Source of the DNA: Lacrimispora sphenoides JCM 1415
GTDB taxonomy: Bacteria; Bacillota; Clostridia; Lachnospirales; Lachnospiraceae
DNA length: 64,000 nt
Assembly: GCF_900105615.1 (NCBI RefSeq)
Contig: NZ_LT630003.1
Span: forward strand, 3,353,501 to 3,417,500
Direction of reading: 5' to 3'
Position 1 is the first letter of the stretch; each line of letters begins with the position of its first letter. The notes beneath the pieces are model-generated. The model was not told the DNA's origin, searched no databases, and worked only from the letters and a program-made list of their open reading frames with translations. A program made the position numbers and the translations under genes. This document shows positions 17,239 through 24,944 of this stretch, piece after piece.

Positions 17239-18631
17239 TGCGCTTCCTTCTCCCTTCTTTTCTGTCAAGCTGAGTCATTTCATCAGAAATTCTCTCGATA
17301 TATTTTGTCATGACCTTGAATTTCTCATAGCTGTCTCTGTCGCCTTCCACAATATCGGCCGCCAGCCTGGAAACTTCCTCCGCCAGCTTATGCACATTGT
17401 CCCGTAGGAAATAAACGCAGTCGGATTCCACTGCTTCTCCACGCACAATGTCCTCGGCCAGGGCTTTGCAGGTAGGTGCACCGCAGGAACCGCAGTCTAA
17501 GCCGGGAAGCTTCTTTAACAGCCGTTCCACCTGATTAAGCCTTGCAAAGCTTTCCATCATGGTTTCGCCTAAATTAAACACCGGCTCATAGTGAACCTCC
17601 TTGGTCCACTTTACCAGTTCCTCTGCTCCCGCCTGCATATGGCTCCTTGCCACAGGCATGTACTTTCGAAGCCGTTTGAGCTTTACCTCCGCTACATATG
17701 GATTTTCTACCGTGAGCACGCCGCCCACGCAGCCGCCGTTGCAGGCACTGAGCTCTACAAATTTCAGGTTCGTGAATTTCTGATCCTCCATATCTTCCAG
17801 AACCCTTATGACATTTTCAATGCCATCTGCTGCCAGGTAATCCTCGGTAAAGAGGCCGCTTGCCTCTCCTCCGCTGCGCCCCCAGCTGACTCCGATTTTA
17901 CCTGAAGTCCCAATTTCAGGCGGATCATCACCCACCGCCTTCATACAGGATAAAAGCTGGGGATATAAGTCCTTTATGGCAAGCACCTTATTCACTTCAC
18001 TGCGTTCCGTTCCCAGAGGGGATTTCACATAGGTCACCTTGGATGGACAGGGAGAGATGAATATGATTCCGATCTTATCCCTCTCAAGTCCGGTTTTTTC
18101 CATTGCTTTTTGGGCTGCAAGGATGGCTGCCACCTCCACCGGAGGATTTAATGGCAGGAGGTTTGGGATTAAGTTTGGGAACTTGACTCTTATGAGCCGC
18201 ACCACGGAAGGACAGGCGGTGCTGATGGCCGGAAGCTTATCCGGATTTTCACTTAAATATTCCCTGGTAGCCTCGCTTACCAGCTCCGCTGCCGCGCTTA
18301 CTTCAAATACATCATCAAACCCCATCATAAGAAGAGCATTTAAGACGATATTCACATCATCCAGATTGTTAAACTGGCTGTATAGGGATGGCGGCGGCAA
18401 TGCTACCGTATATTCATACTGTTTCAAAACCTCCAGCTTGTCATATGTAGCATGTTTTGCATGGTGAGGACATACCCGGATGCACTCCCCGCAGTCAATG
18501 CAGAATTTACTGTTGATCTGTGCCTTGCCGTTTCTCACCCTGATGGCCTGAGTAGGGCACCGTTTGATACAGTTGATACACCCCATGCAAAGCTCTTCAT
18601 CAAGTCTTACTGAATGATAAAATTTATCCAC
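17216..18631 (-). CDS. [FeFe]-hydrogenase-like Fe-S protein of the putative sensory/group D type
   Basis: 471 residues. Two ferredoxin motifs (CMGCINCIKRCP from Cys15; CIDCGECIRVCP from Cys44), then a hydrogenase H-cluster domain: L1 is STACPSV (Cys140), L2 SPCPSK (Cys195), L3 ELSACNGGCVGG (Cys297, Cys301). All four H-cluster ligand cysteines are kept, but the proton-transfer cysteine before Cys140 is Ala, and the L2 Glu is lost. A C-terminal four-cysteine Fe-S domain (Cys380, 383, 388, 405) follows. This fits a sensor rather than an efficient catalyst. GTG start with GAGG 7 bases upstream. Operon: DRTGG, RsbW-like, this gene, DRTGG, PHP. Confidence 0.85.
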   Translation of the reverse strand: MDKFYHSVRLDEELCMGCINCIKRCPTQAIRVRNGKAQINSKFCIDCGECIRVCPHHAKHATYDKLEVLKQYEYTVALPPPSLYSQFNNLDDVNIVLNALLMMGFDDVFEVSAAAELVSEATREYLSENPDKLPAISTACPSVVRLIRVKFPNLIPNLLPLNPPVEVAAILAAQKAMEKTGLERDKIGIIFISPCPSKVTYVKSPLGTERSEVNKVLAIKDLYPQLLSCMKAVGDDPPEIGTSGKIGVSWGRSGGEASGLFTEDYLAADGIENVIRVLEDMEDQKFTNLKFVELSACNGGCVGGVLTVENPYVAEVKLKRLRKYMPVARSHMQAGAEELVKWTKEVHYEPVFNLGETMMESFARLNQVERLLKKLPGLDCGSCGAPTCKALAEDIVRGEAVESDCVYFLRDNVHKLAEEVSRLAADIVEGDRDSYEKFKVMTKYIERISDEMTQLDRKEGRRKRNDSKRTD

Positions 18632-18655
18632 CTTTTTACCTCATTTCCTCTTTAT

Positions 18656-18767
18656 CGCCCACAGCCTTTGGGCATAAAAGTATACCGAAGGATGTTTCCG
18701 CGTTTCGCCCACGTCCTCTGGGCATAAAGGTATATCCCCGAAGGGTGTTTCCACATTATCGCCCAGC
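18656..18767. repeat. Two tandem imperfect 50-54 base repeats plus the start of a third
   Basis: Copies begin CGCCCAC at 18656 and 18706, and a truncated third at 18760 (CGCCCAGC). Each full copy contains a small hairpin (GCCCA with TGGGC) followed by GGCATAAA and GAAGG-TGTTTCC. They fill the gap between the RsbW-like gene and the hydrogenase-like gene on the transcribed strand, so they may act as RNA processing or spacing elements. Confidence 0.6.
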
Positions 18768-18770
18768 TTC

Positions 18771-19193
18771 CTATATATTCACCATCATACGAATGGTCGT
18801 TCCTTTTCCTATTACCGTATCGATCTCCATCTCATCCGAATACTTTTTCATATTCGGAAGCCCCATTCCGGCTCCAAAGCCCAGGGAACGCACTGCATCC
18901 GGCGCAGTGGAATATCCTGCCTGCATGGCCAGTCCGACATCTGGTATTCCTGGGCCCACATCAGCCAGGATCATCTCGATCCTGTCCGTAGTTATGTTAA
19001 CGGTTATCTCTCCCCCCTGCGCGTGGATCACCATATTGATCTCCCCTTCATACATGGCAATTGCCACCTTGCGCACTGCTTCCGGGGTGACCCCCATCTT
19101 TTTCAGCTTGCTTTTCACATCACTGCTGGCTTCCCCTGCTCTTGTAAAATCATCAGGTGAAATCCTGTAGTGAAACGTTATCATATCCGTCAT
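18771..19193 (-). CDS. RsbW/SpoIIAB-like ATP-binding protein
   Basis: 140 residues with the GHKL fold of anti-sigma factor kinases: VRKVAIAMYEGEINMVIHAQ (N box, with Glu-Asn), IEMILADVGPGIPDV (G1, DxGxG), and SLGFGAGMGLPNMKKYS (G2). RsbW-type proteins phosphorylate STAS antagonists or bind sigma factors; no STAS or sigma gene is in this window. The start overlaps the upstream DRTGG stop (TGATG). Together with the PP2C phosphatase at 38242-39426 it suggests a partner-switching-like circuit, which is inference. Confidence 0.85.
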   Translation of the reverse strand: MTDMITFHYRISPDDFTRAGEASSDVKSKLKKMGVTPEAVRKVAIAMYEGEINMVIHAQGGEITVNITTDRIEMILADVGPGIPDVGLAMQAGYSTAPDAVRSLGFGAGMGLPNMKKYSDEMEIDTVIGKGTTIRMMVNI

Positions 19194-19540
19194 CAGATCG
19201 CACCTCCGTGAAGTCCTGCCTCATAAAGCAGGCCGCAGGCCGAGAACATACGATGCCCGGTGGACAGGATAATGATTCCCCGCTCCTCTGCCATCAAAAG
19301 CATGGACTCATCCGGCTTCTTGCCTCTGACAAATACAATACAGACAATGTCAAGCATCTCCGCCGTACGGATTACCTGGGGGTTGCATAGTCCCGTAAGA
19401 AGGACCGAATGATCCTTGGAAAACGCCAGCACATCGCTCATCATATCAGAACCGCAGGCACTCTTTACCTCCTCATCCAGGTGGTCCTCTCCTGCAAGCA
19501 CCTTGGCACCCAGTTTATCTCTTACATCTCTCACTGTCAT
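19193..19540 (-). CDS. DRTGG domain protein, 115 aa, first gene of the signalling operon
   Basis: Begins MTVRDVRDKLGAKVLAGEDH and carries the DRTGG-like pattern SACGSDMMSDVLAFSKDHSV, VIRTAEMLDIVCIVFVRGK and ILSTGHRMFSACGLL. It is a paralogue of the 116-residue gene at 16888-17238. I prefer ATG 19540, which has GGGGAG 7 bases upstream, over a GTG at 19594. It is divergent from hydC with about 230 bases between; that region should hold both promoters, but I see no convincing -35/-10 pair in it. Confidence 0.78.
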   Translation of the reverse strand: MTVRDVRDKLGAKVLAGEDHLDEEVKSACGSDMMSDVLAFSKDHSVLLTGLCNPQVIRTAEMLDIVCIVFVRGKKPDESMLLMAEERGIIILSTGHRMFSACGLLYEAGLHGGAI

Positions 19541-19774
19541 ATTGATGCTCCCCTTTCCTTCTTCCTTCCAGCTTTTGGGCAACTTGATTCGCACTATTCA
19601 CACAATTCGTATCATTATTAACTATTATAACATAAATAGGGCGCCAGGTATAGAAAGATTCCACGGAAGGATTGTTATTTTTTTATCGAATGTTGCCGAA
19701 ACTATAGATTTTTCATTCATAACATGTTAAAATATCATGTACATTGCATAAGCAACATATAAGGAGGTTATAAA

Positions 19775-20269
19775 ATGGCTTGTAAAACACAAGGCGTCCA
19801 ATTTAACGGGACCAAGGAGCAGGAAGCTGCTTTAAAGGAAGCAATCGCCCTGCTCAAAGACACAAAAGGATCTCTCATGCCTATCATGCAAAAGGCACAG
19901 GAGATTTACGGCTATCTTCCAATCGAAGTCCAGACCATAATTTCTGACGAAGCGGGTATTCCCCTTGAGAAGATTTATGGCGTTGCAACTTTTTATGCCC
20001 AGTTCGCACTTCAGCCAAAGGGCAAGTACCAGGTATCTGTCTGTCTAGGAACTGCTTGTTATGTTAAAGGTTCCGGAGACATCTTCCATAAGCTCGAGGA
20101 AATCCTTGGGATTACCAACGGCGAATGTACACCGGATGGAAAGTTCTCCCTTGATTCCTGCCGCTGCGTAGGTGCCTGCGGCCTGGCTCCCGTCATGATG
20201 GTGAACGGGGATGTTTACGGTAGGCTGACCACTGATGATGTTCAAGACATACTTGCAAAGTACGAATAG
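19775..20269 (+). CDS. hydC: NADH-dependent [FeFe]-hydrogenase subunit HydC (NuoE-like, [2Fe-2S])
   Basis: 164 residues of the thioredoxin-like [2Fe-2S] ferredoxin family: an N-terminal helical part (LMPIMQKAQEIYGYLPIEVQ) and four cluster cysteines in CLGTACYVKGSG and CRCVGACGLAPV. In trimeric hydrogenases this subunit sits with HydB on the NAD side and passes electrons. AAGGAGG precedes the start. First gene of the plus-strand operon hydC, GHKL ATPase, ferredoxin, hydB, hydA. Two unrelated-looking small genes lie between hydC and hydB, an arrangement seen in other clostridia. Confidence 0.92.
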   Translation: MACKTQGVQFNGTKEQEAALKEAIALLKDTKGSLMPIMQKAQEIYGYLPIEVQTIISDEAGIPLEKIYGVATFYAQFALQPKGKYQVSVCLGTACYVKGSGDIFHKLEEILGITNGECTPDGKFSLDSCRCVGACGLAPVMMVNGDVYGRLTTDDVQDILAKYE

Positions 20270-20281
20270 AAAGTCACGCTT

Positions 20282-20839
20282 ATGATGACAGAGATTTCTT
20301 TAAATATCCTGGATGTGGCGGAAAACTCCACGCGGGCAGGGGCTACCCTGGTTACCATTCTTGTTTCCGTCGAAACGGCTGCAGACAAACTGATTGTCAC
20401 CATTGAGGACAACGGCTGCGGCATGACAAAGGAGCAGGCACTTCAAGTGACTGATCCCTTTTTTACCACCAGGGAAACCAGAAAAGTGGGCCTTGGCGTT
20501 CCGTTTTTTAAATATGCGGCGGAAAGCACAGGCGGAAGTTTTTCCATTGAGTCAGAGCTGGGTAACGGCACGGTAGTAACCGCTGTTTTCGGACTATCCC
20601 ATATCGACCGTATGCCCCTTGGTGATATAAACAGTACCATTGAAACCCTTATCACCTGTCATCCGGACACAGACTTTCTCTATATCTATCGTTACAACCA
20701 AGCGTCGTTTGAGCTGGATACCAGAGCTTTCCGCGAAATTTTAGGGGATATCCCCTTTGATACCCCGGAGGTATCGGCTTATATTAAGGAATATCTCAGT
20801 GAAAACAAATTGGAAACAGATGGAGGCGCGGCCATTTAG
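20282..20839 (+). CDS. GHKL ATPase domain protein in the hyd operon
   Basis: 185 residues. A histidine-kinase-type ATP-binding domain without a phosphoacceptor domain: ILDVAENSTRAGA (N box), EDNGCGMTKEQ (G1), TRKVGLGVPFFKYA (G2). The C-terminal 70 residues (from about 115, LGDINSTIETL) have no obvious motif. It follows hydC by 12 bases and lacks a strong ribosome binding site, suggesting translational coupling. It may be the second kinase-like component of a redox or hydrogen signalling set along with the divergent RsbW-like protein. Confidence 0.85.
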   Translation: MMTEISLNILDVAENSTRAGATLVTILVSVETAADKLIVTIEDNGCGMTKEQALQVTDPFFTTRETRKVGLGVPFFKYAAESTGGSFSIESELGNGTVVTAVFGLSHIDRMPLGDINSTIETLITCHPDTDFLYIYRYNQASFELDTRAFREILGDIPFDTPEVSAYIKEYLSENKLETDGGAAI

Positions 20840-20873
20840 GTCCGTCGGATCAAAGTTGAATTGGAGGATTAAC

Positions 20874-21251
20874 ATGAAGACTCTTGAAGAATTAAAAGCA
20901 ATTCGGGAAAAGATGCAGGGTCAGGTCAGCATGCGTGGCGAAGATCACGGACGTACCCGGATTCTGGTCGGCATGGCTACATGCGGAATAGCCAGCGGAG
21001 CAAGACCTGTACTTAATACATTATCAAACCTGGTTCAGGAAAACAATATGACAGATCGTTTTTCTGTTACCCAGACCGGATGCATCGGTTTATGTCAATA
21101 TGAACCGATCGTTGAAATTCTGGAACCCGGTAAAGAAAAAGTTACTTATATCAATATGACCCCGGAAAAAGCAGAAGAAGTTTATAAAGAGCATTTACTG
21201 AGTGGCCACGTTGTTCAAAACTATACGTTAGCTTCTGCTGACATTAAATAA
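20874..21251 (+). CDS. Thioredoxin-like [2Fe-2S] ferredoxin
   Basis: 125 residues starting MKTLEELKAIREKMQGQV. Cluster cysteines lie in MATCGIASGA and in TQTGCIGLCQYEP, the pattern of stand-alone NuoE-like ferredoxins that accompany bifurcating hydrogenases. Ribosome binding site GGAGG 6 bases upstream of ATG 20874. It lies 12 bases before hydB and probably carries electrons for, or senses the state of, the HydABC complex. Confidence 0.85.
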   Translation: MKTLEELKAIREKMQGQVSMRGEDHGRTRILVGMATCGIASGARPVLNTLSNLVQENNMTDRFSVTQTGCIGLCQYEPIVEILEPGKEKVTYINMTPEKAEEVYKEHLLSGHVVQNYTLASADIK

Positions 21252-21263
21252 GGAGGAAATAAG

Positions 21264-23051
21264 ATGTATCGTTCACATGTATTAGTTTGCGGCGGCACAG
21301 GATGTACTTCCTCTGGAAGCCAGCAGATTATGGTAAAATTAAGAGATGAATTAAAGAATCAGGGTCTGGATCAGGAAGTATCCGTTGTACAGACCGGCTG
21401 CCACGGCCTTTGTGCATTAGGCCCGATCATGATCGTTTACCCGGATGCCACCTTCTATGCAATGGTTAAGGAAGATGATATTTCTGAAATTGTAACCGAG
21501 CACTTATTAAAAGGACGTCCGGTGGAAAGACTACTTTATGATGAGACTGTGACTCCGGCAGGCATCAAGGCTTTAAGTGATACCGATTTCTATAAAAAAC
21601 AGCACAGGATCGCTCTGCGCAACTGTGGTGTCATCAATCCGGAAGAGATTGAAGAATACATTGGTACCGGCGGATATCAGGCTCTTGGTAAGGTTCTTAC
21701 TGAGATGACTCCTGACGAAGTGATCCAGACTCTCCTAGACAGCGGATTAAGAGGACGAGGCGGCGCAGGTTTCCCAACCGGCCTCAAATGGAAGCTGGCC
21801 AAGCAAAACGACGCAGATCAGAAGTATGTCTGTTGTAACGCAGACGAAGGCGACCCAGGCGCATTCATGGACCGTTCCGTATTAGAGGGTGATCCTCATG
21901 CTCTTTTGGAGGCCATGACCATTGCCGGCTATGCCATCGGTGCTTCCCAGGGTTACATCTACGTACGTGCTGAGTATCCCATCGCAGTACAGCGTTTAAA
22001 GATCGCCATTGACCAGGCCAAAGAGATGGAGCTTTTAGGCGACGATATCTTTGGATCCGGTTTCTCCTTTAACATTGACCTTCGTTTGGGTGCTGGTGCC
22101 TTCGTTTGCGGCGAAGAGACCGCACTTATGGTTTCCATCGAAGGCAACCGCGGTGAGCCAAGACCTCGTCCTCCGTTCCCGGCACAGAAAGGTTTATTCG
22201 GCAAGCCAACCATCTTAAATAATGTTGAAACTTATGCAAATATCCCGCAGATCATCTTAAACGGATCCGAATGGTTTGCTTCCATGGGTACTGAGAAATC
22301 CAAGGGAACAAAGGTATTCGCTTTAGGCGGAAAAATCCATAACACCGGACTGGTAGAAGTTCCTATGGGAACTACTCTCCGTGAGATCATCGAAGAAATC
22401 GGCGGCGGCATTCCAAACGGCAAAAAGTTCAAGGCTGCCCAGACCGGCGGACCATCCGGCGGCTGTATCCCTGTGGAACATTACGATATTCCTATTGATT
22501 ACGACAACCTGATTGCAATCGGCTCCATGATGGGTTCCGGCGGTCTGATTGTTATGGATGAAACCGACTGTATGGTTGATATCGCAAAATTCTTCCTGGA
22601 ATTCACCGTAGAAGAATCCTGCGGAAAATGTACGCCATGCCGTATCGGGACAAAGCGTATGCTGGAGATCCTCGATAAGATCACCAAGGGACAGGCAAAG
22701 CTGGAAGATTTAGACCGTCTGGAAGAGTTGTGCTACTATGTAAAAGAAAACTCTGCCTGCGGCCTTGGACAGACAGCACCAAACCCGGTTCTGTCAACCC
22801 TTAAGTTCTTCCGCGACGAATACAATGCCCATATTGTCGATAAGACATGTCCGTCTGGTGTGTGCAAAGCGCTGCTCTCCTATCATATTGATGCAGAGAA
22901 ATGTAAGGGCTGTACCCTTTGTGCAAGAAACTGTCCGGTTAACGCTATCTCCGGTTCCGTTAAGAACCCACATGTCATTGATCCTGAGAAGTGTATCAAG
23001 TGCGGCGTATGTATGGAGAAATGTAAGTTTGACGCTGTTTACAAGAAATAA
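21264..23051 (+). CDS. hydB: NADH-dependent [FeFe]-hydrogenase subunit HydB (NuoF-like flavoprotein)
   Basis: 595 residues. N-terminal thioredoxin-like [2Fe-2S] domain (CGGTGCTSSGS, QTGCHGLCALGP), central NuoF FMN/NAD module (GLRGRGGAGFPTGLKW, CNADEGDPGAF, LGAGAFVCGEETAL), the NuoF [4Fe-4S] site (ESCGKCTPCRIGTKR), and two C-terminal ferredoxin clusters (CKGCTLCARNCP, CIKCGVCMEKC). This is the electron-bifurcating or NAD-linked subunit that exchanges electrons between NAD(H), ferredoxin and HydA in the cytoplasm. GGAGG upstream. Followed directly by hydA. Confidence 0.95.
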   Translation: MYRSHVLVCGGTGCTSSGSQQIMVKLRDELKNQGLDQEVSVVQTGCHGLCALGPIMIVYPDATFYAMVKEDDISEIVTEHLLKGRPVERLLYDETVTPAGIKALSDTDFYKKQHRIALRNCGVINPEEIEEYIGTGGYQALGKVLTEMTPDEVIQTLLDSGLRGRGGAGFPTGLKWKLAKQNDADQKYVCCNADEGDPGAFMDRSVLEGDPHALLEAMTIAGYAIGASQGYIYVRAEYPIAVQRLKIAIDQAKEMELLGDDIFGSGFSFNIDLRLGAGAFVCGEETALMVSIEGNRGEPRPRPPFPAQKGLFGKPTILNNVETYANIPQIILNGSEWFASMGTEKSKGTKVFALGGKIHNTGLVEVPMGTTLREIIEEIGGGIPNGKKFKAAQTGGPSGGCIPVEHYDIPIDYDNLIAIGSMMGSGGLIVMDETDCMVDIAKFFLEFTVEESCGKCTPCRIGTKRMLEILDKITKGQAKLEDLDRLEELCYYVKENSACGLGQTAPNPVLSTLKFFRDEYNAHIVDKTCPSGVCKALLSYHIDAEKCKGCTLCARNCPVNAISGSVKNPHVIDPEKCIKCGVCMEKCKFDAVYKK

Positions 23052-23068
23052 TGGAGGGAAATTGGATC

Positions 23069-24814
23069 ATGGAGAATATCACAATAAAAATCAATGGCAT
23101 GGACGTAAGCGCTCCGGCAGGCTCCACCATCCTGGAAGCTGCCAGACTGGCCCATGTTGAGATACCGACTTTATGCTTTTTAAAAGATATGAATGAAATC
23201 GCTGCCTGCCGTATCTGTACCGTTGAAATTAACGGCGGCAAAATGGCCGCTTCCTGCGTTTACCCCATTAATCCGGGCATGGAAGTAAAGACCAATACAC
23301 CTAAACTTCGTGACTACAGAAAGAAAACGCTTCAGCTGATCCTTTCCAATCACGACCGTTCCTGTCTCTCCTGTGTCCGCAGCGGAAACTGCGAATTACA
23401 GACCTTATGTAAGGAACTGGGAGTTGATGTGGATGATTATTACGATGGGGCAAAAACACCTTCTACCCCAGATGAAAGTGCAGCCCATATGGTACGGGAT
23501 AACAGCAAATGTATCCTTTGCCGCCGCTGTTCCGCTGTCTGTGAAAAAGTTCAGGGAATCGGGGTGATCGGACCGAATGAACGTGGATTCGCTACCGTCA
23601 TCGGCTCTGCCTTTGACAAGGGACTTGGTGAAACAAGCTGCGTATCCTGCGGACAGTGTATCGCTGTCTGTCCTACCGGCGCTCTTTATGAGAAGAGCAG
23701 CATTGACGAAGTGGCTGCTGCCATTGCAGATCCGTCAAAGCTCGTGATCGTCCAGACCGCTCCGGCTGTACGTGCAGCCCTGGGAGAAGAATTCGGTTAT
23801 TCCATCGGAACCAATGTGGAAGGCCAGATGGTTGCCGCTTTAAGAAGACTGGGCTTTGACAAGGTATTTGATACCAACTTCAGCGCCGATTTAACCATTA
23901 TGGAAGAAGCACATGAATTCATTGACCGCGTGCAAAACGGCGGCGTCCTTCCATTAATCACCTCCTGCTCCCCAGGATGGATCAAATATTGTGAGCACTA
24001 CTTCCCGGATATGACAGAGAACTTATCATCCTGCAAATCCCCGCAGCAGATGTTCGGCGCCATTGCCAAATCCTACTATGCGGAAAAGATGGGCCTGAAG
24101 CCAGAGGATATTGTATCTGTCAGCGTAATGCCATGTACCGCTAAGAAATTTGAAATCGGAAGAGATGACCAGGATGCCAACGGCTCTCCTGACGTAGATT
24201 ATTCCATGACCACCAGAGAGCTGGCCAGAATGATCAAACAGTCAGGAATCCGGTTCACAGAGCTTCCTGACGAAGATTTCGACACACCTTTAGGCCTTGG
24301 TACCGGAGCAGCTGTTATCTTTGGAGCCACCGGCGGCGTTATGGAAGCAGCTTTAAGAACGGCTGTAGAAAGCCTGACCGGGGAAGAGCTTGAAAGACCT
24401 GACTTCACCGATGTTCGTGGAACAGAGGGTATCAAGGAAGCTACCTACCGTGTAGGCGATCTGGATGTAAATGTTGCAGTCGCTTCCGGTCTCGGCAATG
24501 CAAGGGAACTCCTTAACCGGGTGAAATCCGGAGAGGCAAATTATCACTTCATCGAGATCATGGGATGCCCCGGCGGATGTGTAAACGGCGGCGGACAGCC
24601 TCAGCAGCCTGGCTTTGTACACAATACAACGGATATCCGCGGCCTGCGCGCTAAGGTTCTTTATGATGTAGATGCTGCAAAGACCATTCGTAAGTCTCAC
24701 GAGAACCCTGCAATCAAGGAACTTTATGAGACCTACCTTGGAGAGCCGGGAAGTGAAAAGGCTCATCACCTGCTTCATACAACTTATGTAAAGAGAAAAA
24801 TAAACGAAATTTAA
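23069..24814 (+). CDS. hydA: [FeFe]-hydrogenase catalytic subunit HydA (trimeric, bifurcating type)
   Basis: 581 residues from ATG 23069 (GGAGGG 10 bases upstream). N-terminal [2Fe-2S] domain (Cys36 to 63), a His-ligated cluster region (NHDRSCLSCVRSGNC near 104-117), two [4Fe-4S] clusters (CILCRRCSAVC, CVSCGQCIAVCP), then the H-cluster domain with L1 TSCSPGW (298-304), L2 MPCTAKKFE and L3 EIMGCPGGCVNGG. It makes or oxidises H2 at the H-cluster. L1 has Ser where the classical motif is TSCCP; I recall this as a variant of this subgroup. The hydE, F and G maturases are not in the window. Confidence 0.95.
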   Translation: MENITIKINGMDVSAPAGSTILEAARLAHVEIPTLCFLKDMNEIAACRICTVEINGGKMAASCVYPINPGMEVKTNTPKLRDYRKKTLQLILSNHDRSCLSCVRSGNCELQTLCKELGVDVDDYYDGAKTPSTPDESAAHMVRDNSKCILCRRCSAVCEKVQGIGVIGPNERGFATVIGSAFDKGLGETSCVSCGQCIAVCPTGALYEKSSIDEVAAAIADPSKLVIVQTAPAVRAALGEEFGYSIGTNVEGQMVAALRRLGFDKVFDTNFSADLTIMEEAHEFIDRVQNGGVLPLITSCSPGWIKYCEHYFPDMTENLSSCKSPQQMFGAIAKSYYAEKMGLKPEDIVSVSVMPCTAKKFEIGRDDQDANGSPDVDYSMTTRELARMIKQSGIRFTELPDEDFDTPLGLGTGAAVIFGATGGVMEAALRTAVESLTGEELERPDFTDVRGTEGIKEATYRVGDLDVNVAVASGLGNARELLNRVKSGEANYHFIEIMGCPGGCVNGGGQPQQPGFVHNTTDIRGLRAKVLYDVDAAKTIRKSHENPAIKELYETYLGEPGSEKAHHLLHTTYVKRKINEI

Positions 24815-24851
24815 ACTGTGATATAAAAAGAACTGCTGTAAATAAGTGTAC

Positions 24852-24901
24852 AAAAATGAGCTTTGATTGGTCCCAAAACCATGATCAAAGCTCATTTTTT
24901 A
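24852..24901. terminator. Strong terminator after hydA
   Basis: A perfect 16-base stem, AAAAATGAGCTTTGAT (24852-24867) with ATCAAAGCTCATTTTT (24884-24899), with flanking A and T runs. It ends the hyd operon and, on the minus strand, the DUF2264 operon. Confidence 0.92.
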
Positions 24902-24944
24902 TACCTTAAATATTAAGTTCCTATACTCCTATTCTCCTATTCAC

